Part shown: in pieces, positions 1-7,689 of the stretch
How positions within the stretch are numbered: the stretch's first letter is position 1
Layout: each line of letters starts with the position of its first letter
Origin: a virus
Virus record (IMG/VR): IMGVR_UViG_3300037801_000199
Span: 1-23,718 of that record
Strand: one strand, 5' to 3'
DNA length: 23,718 nucleotides
Notes under the pieces: generated by a model
The model's database searches: none
Told to the model about the DNA's origin: nothing
The model's input: the letters and a program-made list of their open reading frames with translations, nothing else
Made by a program: the position numbers and the translations under genes

Positions 1-361
1 CTTGATAGACATCTACAATTTCAACATCATAGAAATCTGGTTTAAAATCAGTTAACTGATTAAACACAAACGCCTTGAAGCCTCTATCATTAATACTTGT
101 TAAACTTAAAACTTCTAGGTCTCCGTGATCTTCTTCACCAATAAGCATACACCAATCTAGTGGCATCTTAATTTGGTGATCTCCAATCTTTAATACTAGT
201 GCCGGACTATTAAAACTCTCTAAAAATATAAGTGGTATAAAGAAATAATCTGGATCTTGTGGATTTGAATTATCTAATACACCAAACCTCATATCTTCTA
301 CTTGGTCGGGGACTTCTGTCATCGGAAAACATTTATTATCTAATGTTAATATTTGACTCAT
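1..361 (-). CDS. Conserved phage hypothetical protein, 3' end cut by window edge
   Basis: An open frame reads without a stop from the ATG at 361 to the left edge, giving about 120 residues that start MSQILTLDNK. An AAGGA ribosome binding site lies about 5 bases before the ATG, which supports this start. The protein has no transmembrane or signal segment in the visible part. It contains a stretch PLDWCMLIGEEDHGDLE and then SINDRGFKAFVFN, which reads like a compact globular domain; I believe similar proteins occur near uvsW in marine T4-like phages, but I cannot name a function. It lies 35 bases downstream of uvsW in the same direction, so it is probably co-transcribed with it. The C-terminus is outside the window. 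Confidence 0.8.
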   Translation of the reverse strand, partial: MSQILTLDNKCFPMTEVPDQVEDMRFGVLDNSNPQDPDYFFIPLIFLESFNSPALVLKIGDHQIKMPLDWCMLIGEEDHGDLEVLSLTSINDRGFKAFVFNQLTDFKPDFYDVEIVDVYQ

Positions 362-396
362 TTTTTATCCTTTTATTTAAATGTAGTATAACATCT

Positions 397-1860
397 TTAT
401 TTCTCCCAGTCAACTTTTTCTACTTGGAATGGGTAATTAGCTTCTCTATAAAATGCTTTACGTTTGGTTAAATGCCTTTTGGCAAATTTACAAGTACTGG
501 TTATGTCCCATACTTGTACAAAATCTTTATCTTCTGCTTTACGAATACCACGTCCTATCGACTGAATAACTCTAACAAAAGACTTGCCTGGCTCAAGAAG
601 AACCAGATTAAAAATACGTGGAATATTAATGCCAACAGCGGCCACACCATATGTAGCCACGATAATTTTCCCGTCAACTTCTGCGATTTCGTCATATTCT
701 GTTTTTCTATCTTCACCTTTTGTAACTCCTGATATGAATACTGCTTTGTCACCAAGCCTTTCTACAAGTTCATTACCAGCACTAATTCTATCAACAAGTA
801 TTAAAGTATTTCCTGACTCAGATATTTTTCCAAATAACTTTGCCATATAGTCTAATCTCTTTTTGTTTGTTAATAGATATTTTAATTCTTGCTGATAACC
901 ACCATAGTCACCAAAATCTTGTAATTGTACAACATTAACATTACAGTTTGCTAGTACACCTCTATCTTGTAATTCACTAGCTTGTATTCTTTGTGTTACA
1001 TCTCCCAAACTAACCAAAAGACTCATCCATTCAAACTTTTCTTTTGGTATTGTTCCTGTTAATCCCCATCTAATAGGAACCTGTGCCATAACACCTGTCA
1101 GTAATTGTTTTAACACATCTGCTTTTGCCATATGTACTTCGTCTACCATAACACATACTACATCTTCTAAAAACTCATCAATAGGTATTAATGCTTCACT
1201 GTTTTTAGTTTTCTTTAGTAGTATGTTTAAACTTTGCCAGGTACAAATGGTGTGTGTTTTACCAAACTCTTTTCTATCGCCAAAGAACACACCAACATCA
1301 AGACCCATATTAATATAATCTTCTTCTGTTTGTGTTACTAATGATTTATTAGGTACAATTACAATACTTCTACCATATGGTTCTATCTTTTGACTTAATA
1401 CTGCCGTTATTAAAGTCTTACCAGCACCTGTGGCAATTTCTTGTATGCTTTGTGGGTTTTCTAAAAACTTATTAATTGTATCTACTTGATAATCTCGTAA
1501 TACAATTGGTTCGCCTGCCATAGGATGTTTTTCAGGCCATGTCTTGTTACTATATGATTGTTCTTCAACTTTCTCAAATTGAAAATTAGTTCTATATTCT
1601 CTTTGATCGTTTAACTCTATATCATAATTTAATTCATCTAGTACAGGAATAATATCTGGTAACAAATTAGTAAACGAAGAACCACCTAGCTGAAAAAATC
1701 CTATCTTGCCGTCCCACCTACCTAATCGTACTGCTGGTAGATACCTAGCATAAGGAACTTCAAATTTAAATTTGTTAGTTAGCTTCTTACGAGCATTTAA
1801 ATCTAACCCTTCAAACTTGACGTTTACTTCGTCTTTAATATGTAATATACATTTACTCAT
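397..1860 (-). CDS. uvsW: UvsW-like superfamily 2 DNA/RNA helicase
   Basis: This is a 487-residue superfamily 2 helicase, close to the length of T4 UvsW. In T4, UvsW unwinds branched DNA and R-loops, drives branch migration and fork regression, and helps switch replication from origin-dependent to recombination-dependent. Visible motifs are a Q-motif-like RDYQ near residue 122, Walker A ATGAGKT at 143-149, DEVH at 240-243, LTGT at 267-270 and motif VI QSIGRGIRK near 433-441. The first 110 or so residues match the N-terminal substrate-recognition domain position of UvsW (YLPAVRLGRWDG). The start ATG overlaps the stop of the upstream 409-residue gene as TAATG, so the two are translationally coupled. 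Assignment as UvsW rather than another phage SF2 helicase rests on the N-terminal region and on UvsX, UvsY and gp32 nearby. Confidence 0.93.
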   Translation of the reverse strand: MSKCILHIKDEVNVKFEGLDLNARKKLTNKFKFEVPYARYLPAVRLGRWDGKIGFFQLGGSSFTNLLPDIIPVLDELNYDIELNDQREYRTNFQFEKVEEQSYSNKTWPEKHPMAGEPIVLRDYQVDTINKFLENPQSIQEIATGAGKTLITAVLSQKIEPYGRSIVIVPNKSLVTQTEEDYINMGLDVGVFFGDRKEFGKTHTICTWQSLNILLKKTKNSEALIPIDEFLEDVVCVMVDEVHMAKADVLKQLLTGVMAQVPIRWGLTGTIPKEKFEWMSLLVSLGDVTQRIQASELQDRGVLANCNVNVVQLQDFGDYGGYQQELKYLLTNKKRLDYMAKLFGKISESGNTLILVDRISAGNELVERLGDKAVFISGVTKGEDRKTEYDEIAEVDGKIIVATYGVAAVGINIPRIFNLVLLEPGKSFVRVIQSIGRGIRKAEDKDFVQVWDITSTCKFAKRHLTKRKAFYREANYPFQVEKVDWEK

Positions 1861-3089
1861 TAAAATAATTCATCACTATCTATTATTTTCTCTTCATCTG
1901 ATTGTGGCCTTGTTTCAATAACTTTATTAGACATCCATACATTCCTTTTACTAAACATACCTTGCCCTATTGTTACATCAGCAACAAAGTTCCAATCTGT
2001 ATTTTGTAATCTACTCATTCTATCAGTTATTAAAACCTTTGTATCCTTATCTGGCTTTTCAACAACATCATCTGTTACGTTATCAAATGCTGACGACTTG
2101 CCGTTAATACATAAACCTTTAGCAGAACCAAATTTGTTCTTATACATTCTTACAATCTTTTCTACTTCTTTTACATTAGATTGAGAATGACTCGACATAC
2201 CTACTGCTATTTTTTCATATCCTAAACCCAGACAAGCAAAAATAATAGTAGCACAATCGTGGTCAACAACAACACGATTATTTTCTAATATCGTTCTTTC
2301 TATTGTAGTAAAATTATACTTGGTTAAAACGTCTTTGTCAAGCTCAATACCCAACAATCCACAATTTTTAATTTGAGATAATACAGATTGTCCTTTAATA
2401 TTATTGTCCCAATACTCTTGTAACGACTCTGGAGCATTGACTAAAGTTAAAAAGGATTCATTACATAATTCCGATTCTGTAATTTTAGCATAAGGAATAT
2501 ATTTTAGTCTATTATCTAAAATTTTTCTAATCTCTTTTTGATACTGCTCTATTTCTTCTGATATTTCGAAGCCATTATTATATGACCAGTTATATAACAT
2601 AACAAAATTACTTTCGTTATTATTAATGTACCAAACTTTTTCCTCTGGCACCCAACGAGAAGTTCCGTTATGGAATAATTTTTCGTCACGTAAAAAAGTA
2701 TTTACATCCTTAATCATATCTTGATTATAAGGGAATTTTAAATAGATAAAATCTTCATCCATTGTCATCTTTTTTGTACGATCTACTTTTCTTTCAGCCT
2801 GACTAAAAACTGGTTCTTTAGCAATCTGTGTTACGTCAATTCCTATACGTCTAAACTGCTTACGATACTTGTCTGTTAGTTTAACTGCTAGTTCACGTTG
2901 CCTACTAGTCATACCTTGTTTATTGCTAATAAACGAACTCACATTATTAATAAAGTTCACGTCATACCTTGCTAGTTTAATATATGATCCAATACGAATA
3001 CCTTTAACTTTAGGTATAACAGGAGGCTCAGTATAGCCTGCCATTATTTCTATACAGTACTCAATGTTTTCAGGTAATTTTAAACTCAT
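1860..3089 (-). CDS. Unknown 409-residue protein coupled to UvsW
   Basis: I do not recognise this protein with certainty. It is 409 residues, soluble in appearance and lysine/asparagine rich. Around residues 112-156 it has a segment (FIYLKFPYNQDMIKDVN, then WVPEEKVWYI) whose pattern of a hydrophobic strand, a helix and then W-x-E-x-K-x-W resembles the HARP/SMARCAL1-type accessory domain found beside some SNF2 helicases; this is inference only. The C-terminal third (DTKVLITDRMSRLQ, then VADVTIG) could be a degenerate RecA-like lobe, but I see no Walker A. A GGGG ribosome binding site lies about 6 bases before the ATG. Its stop overlaps the uvsW start, which suggests a role with the helicase, for example as a DNA-binding partner. 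Confidence 0.85.
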   Translation of the reverse strand: MSLKLPENIEYCIEIMAGYTEPPVIPKVKGIRIGSYIKLARYDVNFINNVSSFISNKQGMTSRQRELAVKLTDKYRKQFRRIGIDVTQIAKEPVFSQAERKVDRTKKMTMDEDFIYLKFPYNQDMIKDVNTFLRDEKLFHNGTSRWVPEEKVWYINNNESNFVMLYNWSYNNGFEISEEIEQYQKEIRKILDNRLKYIPYAKITESELCNESFLTLVNAPESLQEYWDNNIKGQSVLSQIKNCGLLGIELDKDVLTKYNFTTIERTILENNRVVVDHDCATIIFACLGLGYEKIAVGMSSHSQSNVKEVEKIVRMYKNKFGSAKGLCINGKSSAFDNVTDDVVEKPDKDTKVLITDRMSRLQNTDWNFVADVTIGQGMFSKRNVWMSNKVIETRPQSDEEKIIDSDELF

Positions 3090-3130
3090 AGAAACCCCTA
3101 TGTTATTTAATTCTCTAAATTGCTCGTTTT

Positions 3131-3167
3131 AAAAAAAAGGGAGAGTTATTTGTGGAACAACTCTCCC
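3131..3167 (-). terminator. Rho-independent terminator after AAA ATPase gene
   Basis: On the minus strand a 9-bp perfect stem (GGGAGAGTT with AACTCTCCC, positions 3159-3167 and 3139-3147) with an 11-base loop is followed by eight T. It lies about 20 bases past the stop of the AAA ATPase gene and ahead of the 409-residue gene, so it ends the ATPase transcript. Confidence 0.9.
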
Positions 3168-3187
3168 AGGTGCTTGGTAAGGAGCAA

Positions 3188-4228
3188 CTATACCCGTTTC
3201 ATACAGGTTGATACAGCCAAGCTCTGCCACTTCTCTGAGATCTTTTTAAGGTCTCCCACTTTAAGAGCGGTCCTTAAACTCATCTCACGAAGTCTGTTTC
3301 GGTTTTCGTAAACAAAAGCAAGAATTTCATCTTCATCTTCTTTCTTAAAACCGTATCCTTCAAACAAATCACCTTTGTCAGCAATCTGTTTAATTCTAAG
3401 ATACTTGTCTCTCATTGTATCAAGAGTAAGATCTAAATAGTGACATCTTGACATAAGTGCCTCTAGGTGATCTTGTAGTTTCTTAGATTTAACATTTTCA
3501 AACTTAATGTTCGTAATAAAACAAGCTGAACCTTTAAATTCAAACTCGTTTGGAATACCTTCTGCTCTAAGTTTGGCACTATCGGCACTCCACATTAGTT
3601 TACGTTTCTTACCACTATCTAAAGCGGCCTTTAAAATGTTCAAAGCCAAGTCATCTAGTAATACAGAGTCACAGTCATCAAACACAATAACATTACCTGG
3701 ATCACTATATTCGTAAAGTTTAGCATAAAGTCCTAAGGCCGTCATAGCACCTTTAACTACTTCATACTTTCTTTTACCATTAGCTAGATCATCAAATAAG
3801 CTATGATCATCTAGTGTCTGTTCAACACCGTATGATTTACCAACCCCTGGAGGGCCTGTAACAATCAAAGCACGGATGTCGCCATTTTTTAGACTGGCCG
3901 CCATTTCGTTTAAAATTTCGAAACGTTCATCAATTTCTTTAATTCGTTTCTCGTCATCTTCTTGTGAACTTGGTGAACCATCATCTGTATCACCGTGTCC
4001 TAAAGAATCACATTGTTTAAAATAATCCTGCTCATCTTCGATAAATTCAAAACCACTTGGCTTAACTGTAACCCTAATTTTACTAAAATCAGGACCAAAT
4101 ACTTTTGAACCATCAACAGTAAGGAACATACCCTTCTTTCCAGAAGTCATATTCTTTATGAGTGGGAAAATGATGTTCTCAACAGGTTTGTTTCTGTAAG
4201 AACCTTTCTTGATATTAACATATGACAT
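3188..4228 (-). CDS. AAA-type P-loop ATPase
   Basis: This 346-residue protein has an AAA ATPase domain in its second half: Walker A GPPGVGKS at residues 125-132, Walker B VIVFDDCDS near 180-188, a possible sensor region at CFITNIKFEN and an arginine-containing helix (ALMSRCHYLDL). The first 70 residues form a separate beta-rich domain, joined through an acidic, serine-rich linker (about 75-95). The target is unknown; such ATPases remodel or unload protein or nucleic-acid partners. The ATG at 4228 has a strong AAAGGAG ribosome binding site 7 bases upstream. The gene sits alone between a near-perfect sigma70-type promoter (4277-4304) and a terminator (3131-3167), so it is an independent unit probably read by unmodified host polymerase, and so early. 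It is not one of the clamp-loader proteins gp44/62 as far as I can judge. Confidence 0.9.
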   Translation of the reverse strand: MSYVNIKKGSYRNKPVENIIFPLIKNMTSGKKGMFLTVDGSKVFGPDFSKIRVTVKPSGFEFIEDEQDYFKQCDSLGHGDTDDGSPSSQEDDEKRIKEIDERFEILNEMAASLKNGDIRALIVTGPPGVGKSYGVEQTLDDHSLFDDLANGKRKYEVVKGAMTALGLYAKLYEYSDPGNVIVFDDCDSVLLDDLALNILKAALDSGKKRKLMWSADSAKLRAEGIPNEFEFKGSACFITNIKFENVKSKKLQDHLEALMSRCHYLDLTLDTMRDKYLRIKQIADKGDLFEGYGFKKEDEDEILAFVYENRNRLREMSLRTALKVGDLKKISEKWQSLAVSTCMKRV

Positions 4229-4276
4229 ATAGTTACTCCTTTTTCATTGTCTATTGTTTTTTTAACTTACTCTACT

Positions 4277-4304
4277 ATTATAGCATCTTTAGACCTGTTG
4301 TCAA
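4277..4304 (-). promoter_or_regulatory. Sigma70-like promoter for AAA ATPase gene
   Basis: The minus strand shows a consensus TTGACA (4299-4304), a 16-base spacer and a consensus TATAAT (4277-4282). It lies about 50 bases before the ATPase start and points at it. Such a strong match suggests early transcription by host RNA polymerase. Confidence 0.85.
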
Positions 4305-4346
4305 CCATTTTGACGTCTTTTTTTCACTTGTAAATCCTTGATTTTA

Positions 4347-4931
4347 TTAGGTTTTTAATCTTTTTTCCGCCTCAAGCCATTTAAGCCAGTCTTTTTGGGC
4401 TGATTTAAATGACGATTTCCAGTCGTTTTTGGAGTTTTCGTTAGCATTATCTGAAACATATTTAAAACAACGAAACTTTACCCCCATTTTAGCACATACA
4501 ACGGCTAAAGCATAGGCTTCCATATCTACTAAATCTACATTAGCATATTCAAACCAAGGATCATCTTCACTTACAAAGCTATCTCCTGTACCTAAAGTTA
4601 TGCTTGAATTTGAATGTAACATAATAGCATGGTCGATTCCACTTGCTTCTTGATATGGTGTAACGCCACGTGGTTCTAATGGTTCAGTTATCATATCACG
4701 TTGTAAAATAACGTCTACTTCTACTAATCCTGAACACTTTCCGTTTACTGATCCTGCTGTTCCAAAGTTAATAACTTCTTTTGGTGGTTCATCATGACTC
4801 AGCATAAGTTTTTTAGTTAGCTCGTATGTGGCATTAATTTTTCCTACGCCAGTATATACTACATCAAACCCAGCCGGAACGGCAGAGTTTGGAAATTCAT
4901 CTTGTAATGCTATAGCTAATAATGTTGTCAA
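4347..4931 (-). CDS. MTA/SAH nucleosidase-like protein (nucleoside phosphorylase superfamily)
   Basis: The 194-residue product resembles 5'-methylthioadenosine/S-adenosylhomocysteine nucleosidases, which cleave adenine from these by-products of SAM use. It keeps GVGKINAT, the strand VINFGTAGSV, the GDSFVS segment, VDMEAYA (the ribose-binding Met-Glu) and the catalytic-type aspartate in YVSDNAN. It is somewhat shorter than the E. coli enzyme (about 232 residues). The start is a TTG at 4931: an AAGGAG site lies 7 bases upstream, whereas an in-frame ATG at 5009 would lie upstream of the promoter and add 26 residues with no family match. A sigma70-like promoter (4960-4988) precedes it. Its role may be removal of SAH made by the methyltransferases in this window, or adenine salvage. 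The exact substrate is uncertain. Confidence 0.85.
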   Translation of the reverse strand: MTTLLAIALQDEFPNSAVPAGFDVVYTGVGKINATYELTKKLMLSHDEPPKEVINFGTAGSVNGKCSGLVEVDVILQRDMITEPLEPRGVTPYQEASGIDHAIMLHSNSSITLGTGDSFVSEDDPWFEYANVDLVDMEAYALAVVCAKMGVKFRCFKYVSDNANENSKNDWKSSFKSAQKDWLKWLEAEKRLKT

Positions 4932-4943
4932 TCTGTATCTCCT

Positions 4944-4951
4944 TATAAATA
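4944..4951 (+). promoter_or_regulatory. T4-late-like promoter box TATAAATA, upstream of plus cassette
   Basis: An exact T4 late-promoter consensus, TATAAATA, lies on the plus strand 96 bases before the oxygenase start. It overlaps the 5' untranslated leader of the opposing nucleosidase gene, next to that gene's ribosome binding site. AT-rich chance matches are possible. Confidence 0.5.
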
Positions 4952-4959
4952 ACTTTGTT

Positions 4960-4988
4960 ATTGTAACACAAACTGTAGGTTGTGTCAA
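4960..4988 (-). promoter_or_regulatory. Sigma70-like promoter for nucleosidase gene
   Basis: On the minus strand TTGACA (4983-4988) and TACAAT (4960-4965) are separated by 17 bases. The expected transcript start lies about 20 bases before the TTG start codon with its AAGGAG site. This supports the short form of the nucleosidase. Confidence 0.8.
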
Positions 4989-5019
4989 GCCAATAATACA
5001 CTCACCCATTATATACCCA

Positions 5020-5027
5020 GATAAATA
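5020..5027 (+). promoter_or_regulatory. Late-promoter-like box GATAAATA for plus-strand cassette
   Basis: GATAAATA, one base from the T4 late consensus, ends 19 bases before the ATG at 5047, which leaves just enough room for a short leader with an AAAGGA ribosome binding site. It is the best candidate for driving the four plus-strand genes late in infection. Confidence 0.6.
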
Positions 5028-5046
5028 TTGTAAAGGAAATCACCAC

Positions 5047-5805
5047 ATGGAACTAGACGGAAAACAAATTCCTATGCCAGGGGACTTTGGCATTAATCCC
5101 TTAGACGATCAAGATACATACGACTGGATTAGAGATAACAGTCACCCTAAAAAAGAACATTTCGGATTTGGTTTACCATGGCTTATGCTAGACTTTCCTA
5201 CTTGGCCACATAAAGAGATGGCCGAAGAAGCAAAACAGCTAGATAAAAAAGGTTTAATACCAACATACAATGATGGTAGTAATCAAGGCTGGTCTGCTGT
5301 AGCACTTTATGGGTTAAGTTCCGACTCTACATTACCACCAGAAGAATATGGCTATGCTAACTACAACGAAGCAAGAGCCGCCGGAGCATTAAAGTGGACA
5401 GAGATAGCAGACGAATGTCCTATTACAGCAAACTTTTTTAAAAACGATTTCAATTATAAAAGATATAACAGAATTAGATTTATGGTGTTAAGACCAGGCG
5501 GTGTTATTCGTTGGCACAATGATGTTCCAGAAGGCGAAGATCCTACATTTGATTTAGGTGTTGTTAATATTAGTTTAACAAATCCTAATAAGTGTTTCTT
5601 CCATATGGGTCAATGGGGTAACATTCCAATTACAGACGGATGTATGTGGTTGTTTGGTAATAACCACTATCATACAGTTATTAATATGAGTAATGAAACT
5701 AGATATCATATGATTGCTAGTGGAACACCAGATGAAAGATTTTGGGCACCTGTAACTGCTAAAAGTTTTAGACGCCAATGGTGGGGACAATACAAGGAAC
5801 AATAA
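5047..5805 (+). CDS. Aspartyl/asparaginyl beta-hydroxylase-like 2OG-Fe(II) oxygenase
   Basis: The 252-residue protein looks like a member of the Asp/Asn beta-hydroxylase branch of the 2-oxoglutarate, Fe(II)-dependent dioxygenases. The iron facial triad is visible as H157 and D159 in RWHNDVPEG and a distal H209 in NNHYHTVINMS, followed by R219 in ETRYH as the likely 2OG-carboxylate ligand. The double-stranded beta-helix core spans roughly residues 140-225. Family members hydroxylate Asp, Asn or other residues or small molecules; the substrate here is unknown. The ATG at 5047 has an AAAGGA ribosome binding site 8 bases upstream; an in-frame extension to 4828 runs through the promoter region and is rejected. 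It is first in a plus-strand cassette and its stop overlaps the next start (TAATG). Confidence 0.88.
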   Translation: MELDGKQIPMPGDFGINPLDDQDTYDWIRDNSHPKKEHFGFGLPWLMLDFPTWPHKEMAEEAKQLDKKGLIPTYNDGSNQGWSAVALYGLSSDSTLPPEEYGYANYNEARAAGALKWTEIADECPITANFFKNDFNYKRYNRIRFMVLRPGGVIRWHNDVPEGEDPTFDLGVVNISLTNPNKCFFHMGQWGNIPITDGCMWLFGNNHYHTVINMSNETRYHMIASGTPDERFWAPVTAKSFRRQWWGQYKEQ

Positions 5806-6527
5806 TGATTAGTTGGAGTTTTATAAAAAATCAAGTATCTTTAATTCATTGGGATTATAAAAAATTCTTAGATGAAAAAGTAGATACACTAGACAATGCT
5901 GGTGAGTTAGCGTCAAAACTTACTACAGCAAATCATGACGAACTAAAAGATATGTTCGCTTTTGAATATACTGGACCTGTTGTAGAATTAGGTGTTATAA
6001 AATCAATTCACAAATCAGATTCTAAATTTGCTATTATACAAACACCTGGTAGTGTAATAGCACGAGAGTTTACAATTAGAGCTATGAACTATATGGAAAA
6101 GAATCCTAACTGTAGTGTACTGTGTCATTATGTACATAAAAGTGACGACACAGGAGATAGATGGTGGGGTATTATGCCATATGTATTAGTTGTAAACTTA
6201 GAACATTTTCAAAAAGCAGGCAGACTGTTTTTTGGTAACAGACGAGATACCGCCGAAAGTGATCAAGTATTTCCAAAAGTAATTAATGATGACGGCATTT
6301 TAAAATCTGAAGGAGAAATGACTAGACAACCTGACAGTAAATTGTTCTATGGTTGGAATTGGATTAGTAAATTCTTATTACAAGGGTATGAAGTTCATAT
6401 GTTTGATGATAGAATTAATCCTTTTAGACAATTTGTTTATTACGAATCAGATAAAGACATGGGCCATCATAATTGGTTAATCGAAAATATGAATGATTAC
6501 ATAGAGGACGGTGAAGTTGAGTTCTGA
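5805..6527 (+). CDS. Unknown protein, possibly GT-A glycosyltransferase-like
   Basis: A 240-residue protein that I do not recognise firmly. The start ATG at 5805 overlaps the stop of the oxygenase gene (TAATG) and has AAGGAA 5 bases before it. It has an alternating strand/helix pattern: KFAIIQTPGS, then CSVLCHYVH, then GIMPYVLVVNLEHFQKAG, then LFYGWNWISKFLLQGYEVHMFDD. The middle segment, an aromatic strand with VVNLEHF and then a glycine, recalls the acceptor-side half of GT-A glycosyltransferases, but no DxD metal motif is evident, so this remains a weak inference. It sits between the oxygenase and the tandem paralogs and is almost certainly translated together with them. There is no signal peptide or membrane segment. 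Confidence 0.85.
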   Translation: MISWSFIKNQVSLIHWDYKKFLDEKVDTLDNAGELASKLTTANHDELKDMFAFEYTGPVVELGVIKSIHKSDSKFAIIQTPGSVIAREFTIRAMNYMEKNPNCSVLCHYVHKSDDTGDRWWGIMPYVLVVNLEHFQKAGRLFFGNRRDTAESDQVFPKVINDDGILKSEGEMTRQPDSKLFYGWNWISKFLLQGYEVHMFDDRINPFRQFVYYESDKDMGHHNWLIENMNDYIEDGEVEF

Positions 6528-7689
6528 GTTTAACAAAGATTTTGATAAGTTTAAAATAGAAGGTAACGATTATCCTAATGCTCAAAGAATATTAGAATCT
6601 GTTGTAGACTTAATATTAGTAAACCCCAACGAAGAAACATCTTTTTATAGCTTAATTGTTTCCAATGTTATTAACAATATAAAGAACGTTAAAACGTTAG
6701 AAGAAGCGTTAACGTTTGAAAGCAAGTATGCTATTATTGTAGAAAACAATGCTGAGTTTAGCGAAACAATGTTTATTGAAATGTTAATCAAAAATAAACA
6801 AGAAGAAAAAGCTATTAGTACAGGAAACATTCATTTATTAAAACTAGGACAATTATTAGAAGATTGTATTACAGATAAAACACTAGAAGAACTTTCATCA
6901 CAAGATAGACCCATTTGTAAAGATCTAGTAACACTACGAATACAAGAAGAAATTAGTCCGTGGGTTAATAATTTGTTTGCTTTTAATACAGAAAAATACT
7001 ACAACCCTTTTAGTAAACTAAAAAATAAAAAGTTTGATCATTATGTTATGGTTGCTTCAGGTTGGTTATGGGCTTGGCAATTAACAGCAAACAAGTGGAA
7101 CCCCGAAGAAGAATATTTAACACTATTTGATATTAGTAGTACAAATTTACTACACTTAAGAAACATAGTAGAGAAATGGTCTCCGTGGGACCAGTCTTTT
7201 ACTGACTTCATTTTAGAAAATCCTTTAGCTAAAGAAATATTCATTTACTCAGGTTGGATTGAAGGTGATGATATAGAAGTAACCAGAAATCACTTAACTG
7301 ATTTATGGAAACAAGAAATGACACGTTGGGCTTCTTTAAATCATAGTGATGACCCTGAAGTTGGTTGGGAATTGTTTTTAGACTTTTTCCGTAGATTTCA
7401 AAAAGCATCTGCTTTAGGAAAAATTTCATATGTTAATATGAATGTTATCTCAGACAATTTCTTAGCTAAAAAACTAGCTACATATACTAACGGTAGATCT
7501 TATTGGTTTATTAGTAATATCTTTACTAGCTATGCTAGTAGAATGTGGTCAGCTGGAAGTAAAGATAACGAGTTAGTTTGGTACGAAACATTTAAGAAAA
7601 GATTAAACAAAGATGATGTTGTGTTTGGAAGATTCCCTCAATACAAAAACAACATTATAGAAATGGTTAAAGAGTTAGATGTTATATAA
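6517..7689 (+). CDS. Unknown protein, first of two tandem paralogs (possible methyltransferase-like fold)
   Basis: I chose the TTG at 6517 as start because GAGGA lies 8 bases upstream; the GTG at 6511 is also in frame but only 2 bases from that site. The result is 390 residues, overlapping the end of the preceding gene. The N-terminal 150 residues are helical and charged. The second half contains YVMVASGWLWAWQL, then EYLTLFDISS, then NPLAKEIFIYSGW, then KISYVNMNVISD and SYWFISNIFTS. The same order of segments occurs in the next gene, so the two are paralogs. The series of hydrophobic strands, with an acidic residue ending the second and SN in the last, could be a Rossmann-type methyltransferase core, but the glycine-rich SAM loop is not canonical. 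Function unknown. Confidence 0.85.
   Translation: MSSEFNKDFDKFKIEGNDYPNAQRILESVVDLILVNPNEETSFYSLIVSNVINNIKNVKTLEEALTFESKYAIIVENNAEFSETMFIEMLIKNKQEEKAISTGNIHLLKLGQLLEDCITDKTLEELSSQDRPICKDLVTLRIQEEISPWVNNLFAFNTEKYYNPFSKLKNKKFDHYVMVASGWLWAWQLTANKWNPEEEYLTLFDISSTNLLHLRNIVEKWSPWDQSFTDFILENPLAKEIFIYSGWIEGDDIEVTRNHLTDLWKQEMTRWASLNHSDDPEVGWELFLDFFRRFQKASALGKISYVNMNVISDNFLAKKLATYTNGRSYWFISNIFTSYASRMWSAGSKDNELVWYETFKKRLNKDDVVFGRFPQYKNNIIEMVKELDVI

Noticed and set aside
3104-3111. ATTAAATA on the minus strand before the 409-residue gene as a late promoter
   Set aside because: Two mismatches to TATAAATA in a very AT-rich stretch; chance matches are expected, so it is not listed as a feature.
4932-5009. 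N-terminal extension of the nucleosidase to the ATG at 5009
   Set aside because: It would cross the -35 and -10 boxes and lacks a ribosome binding site, whereas the TTG at 4931 has AAGGAG at the right distance.
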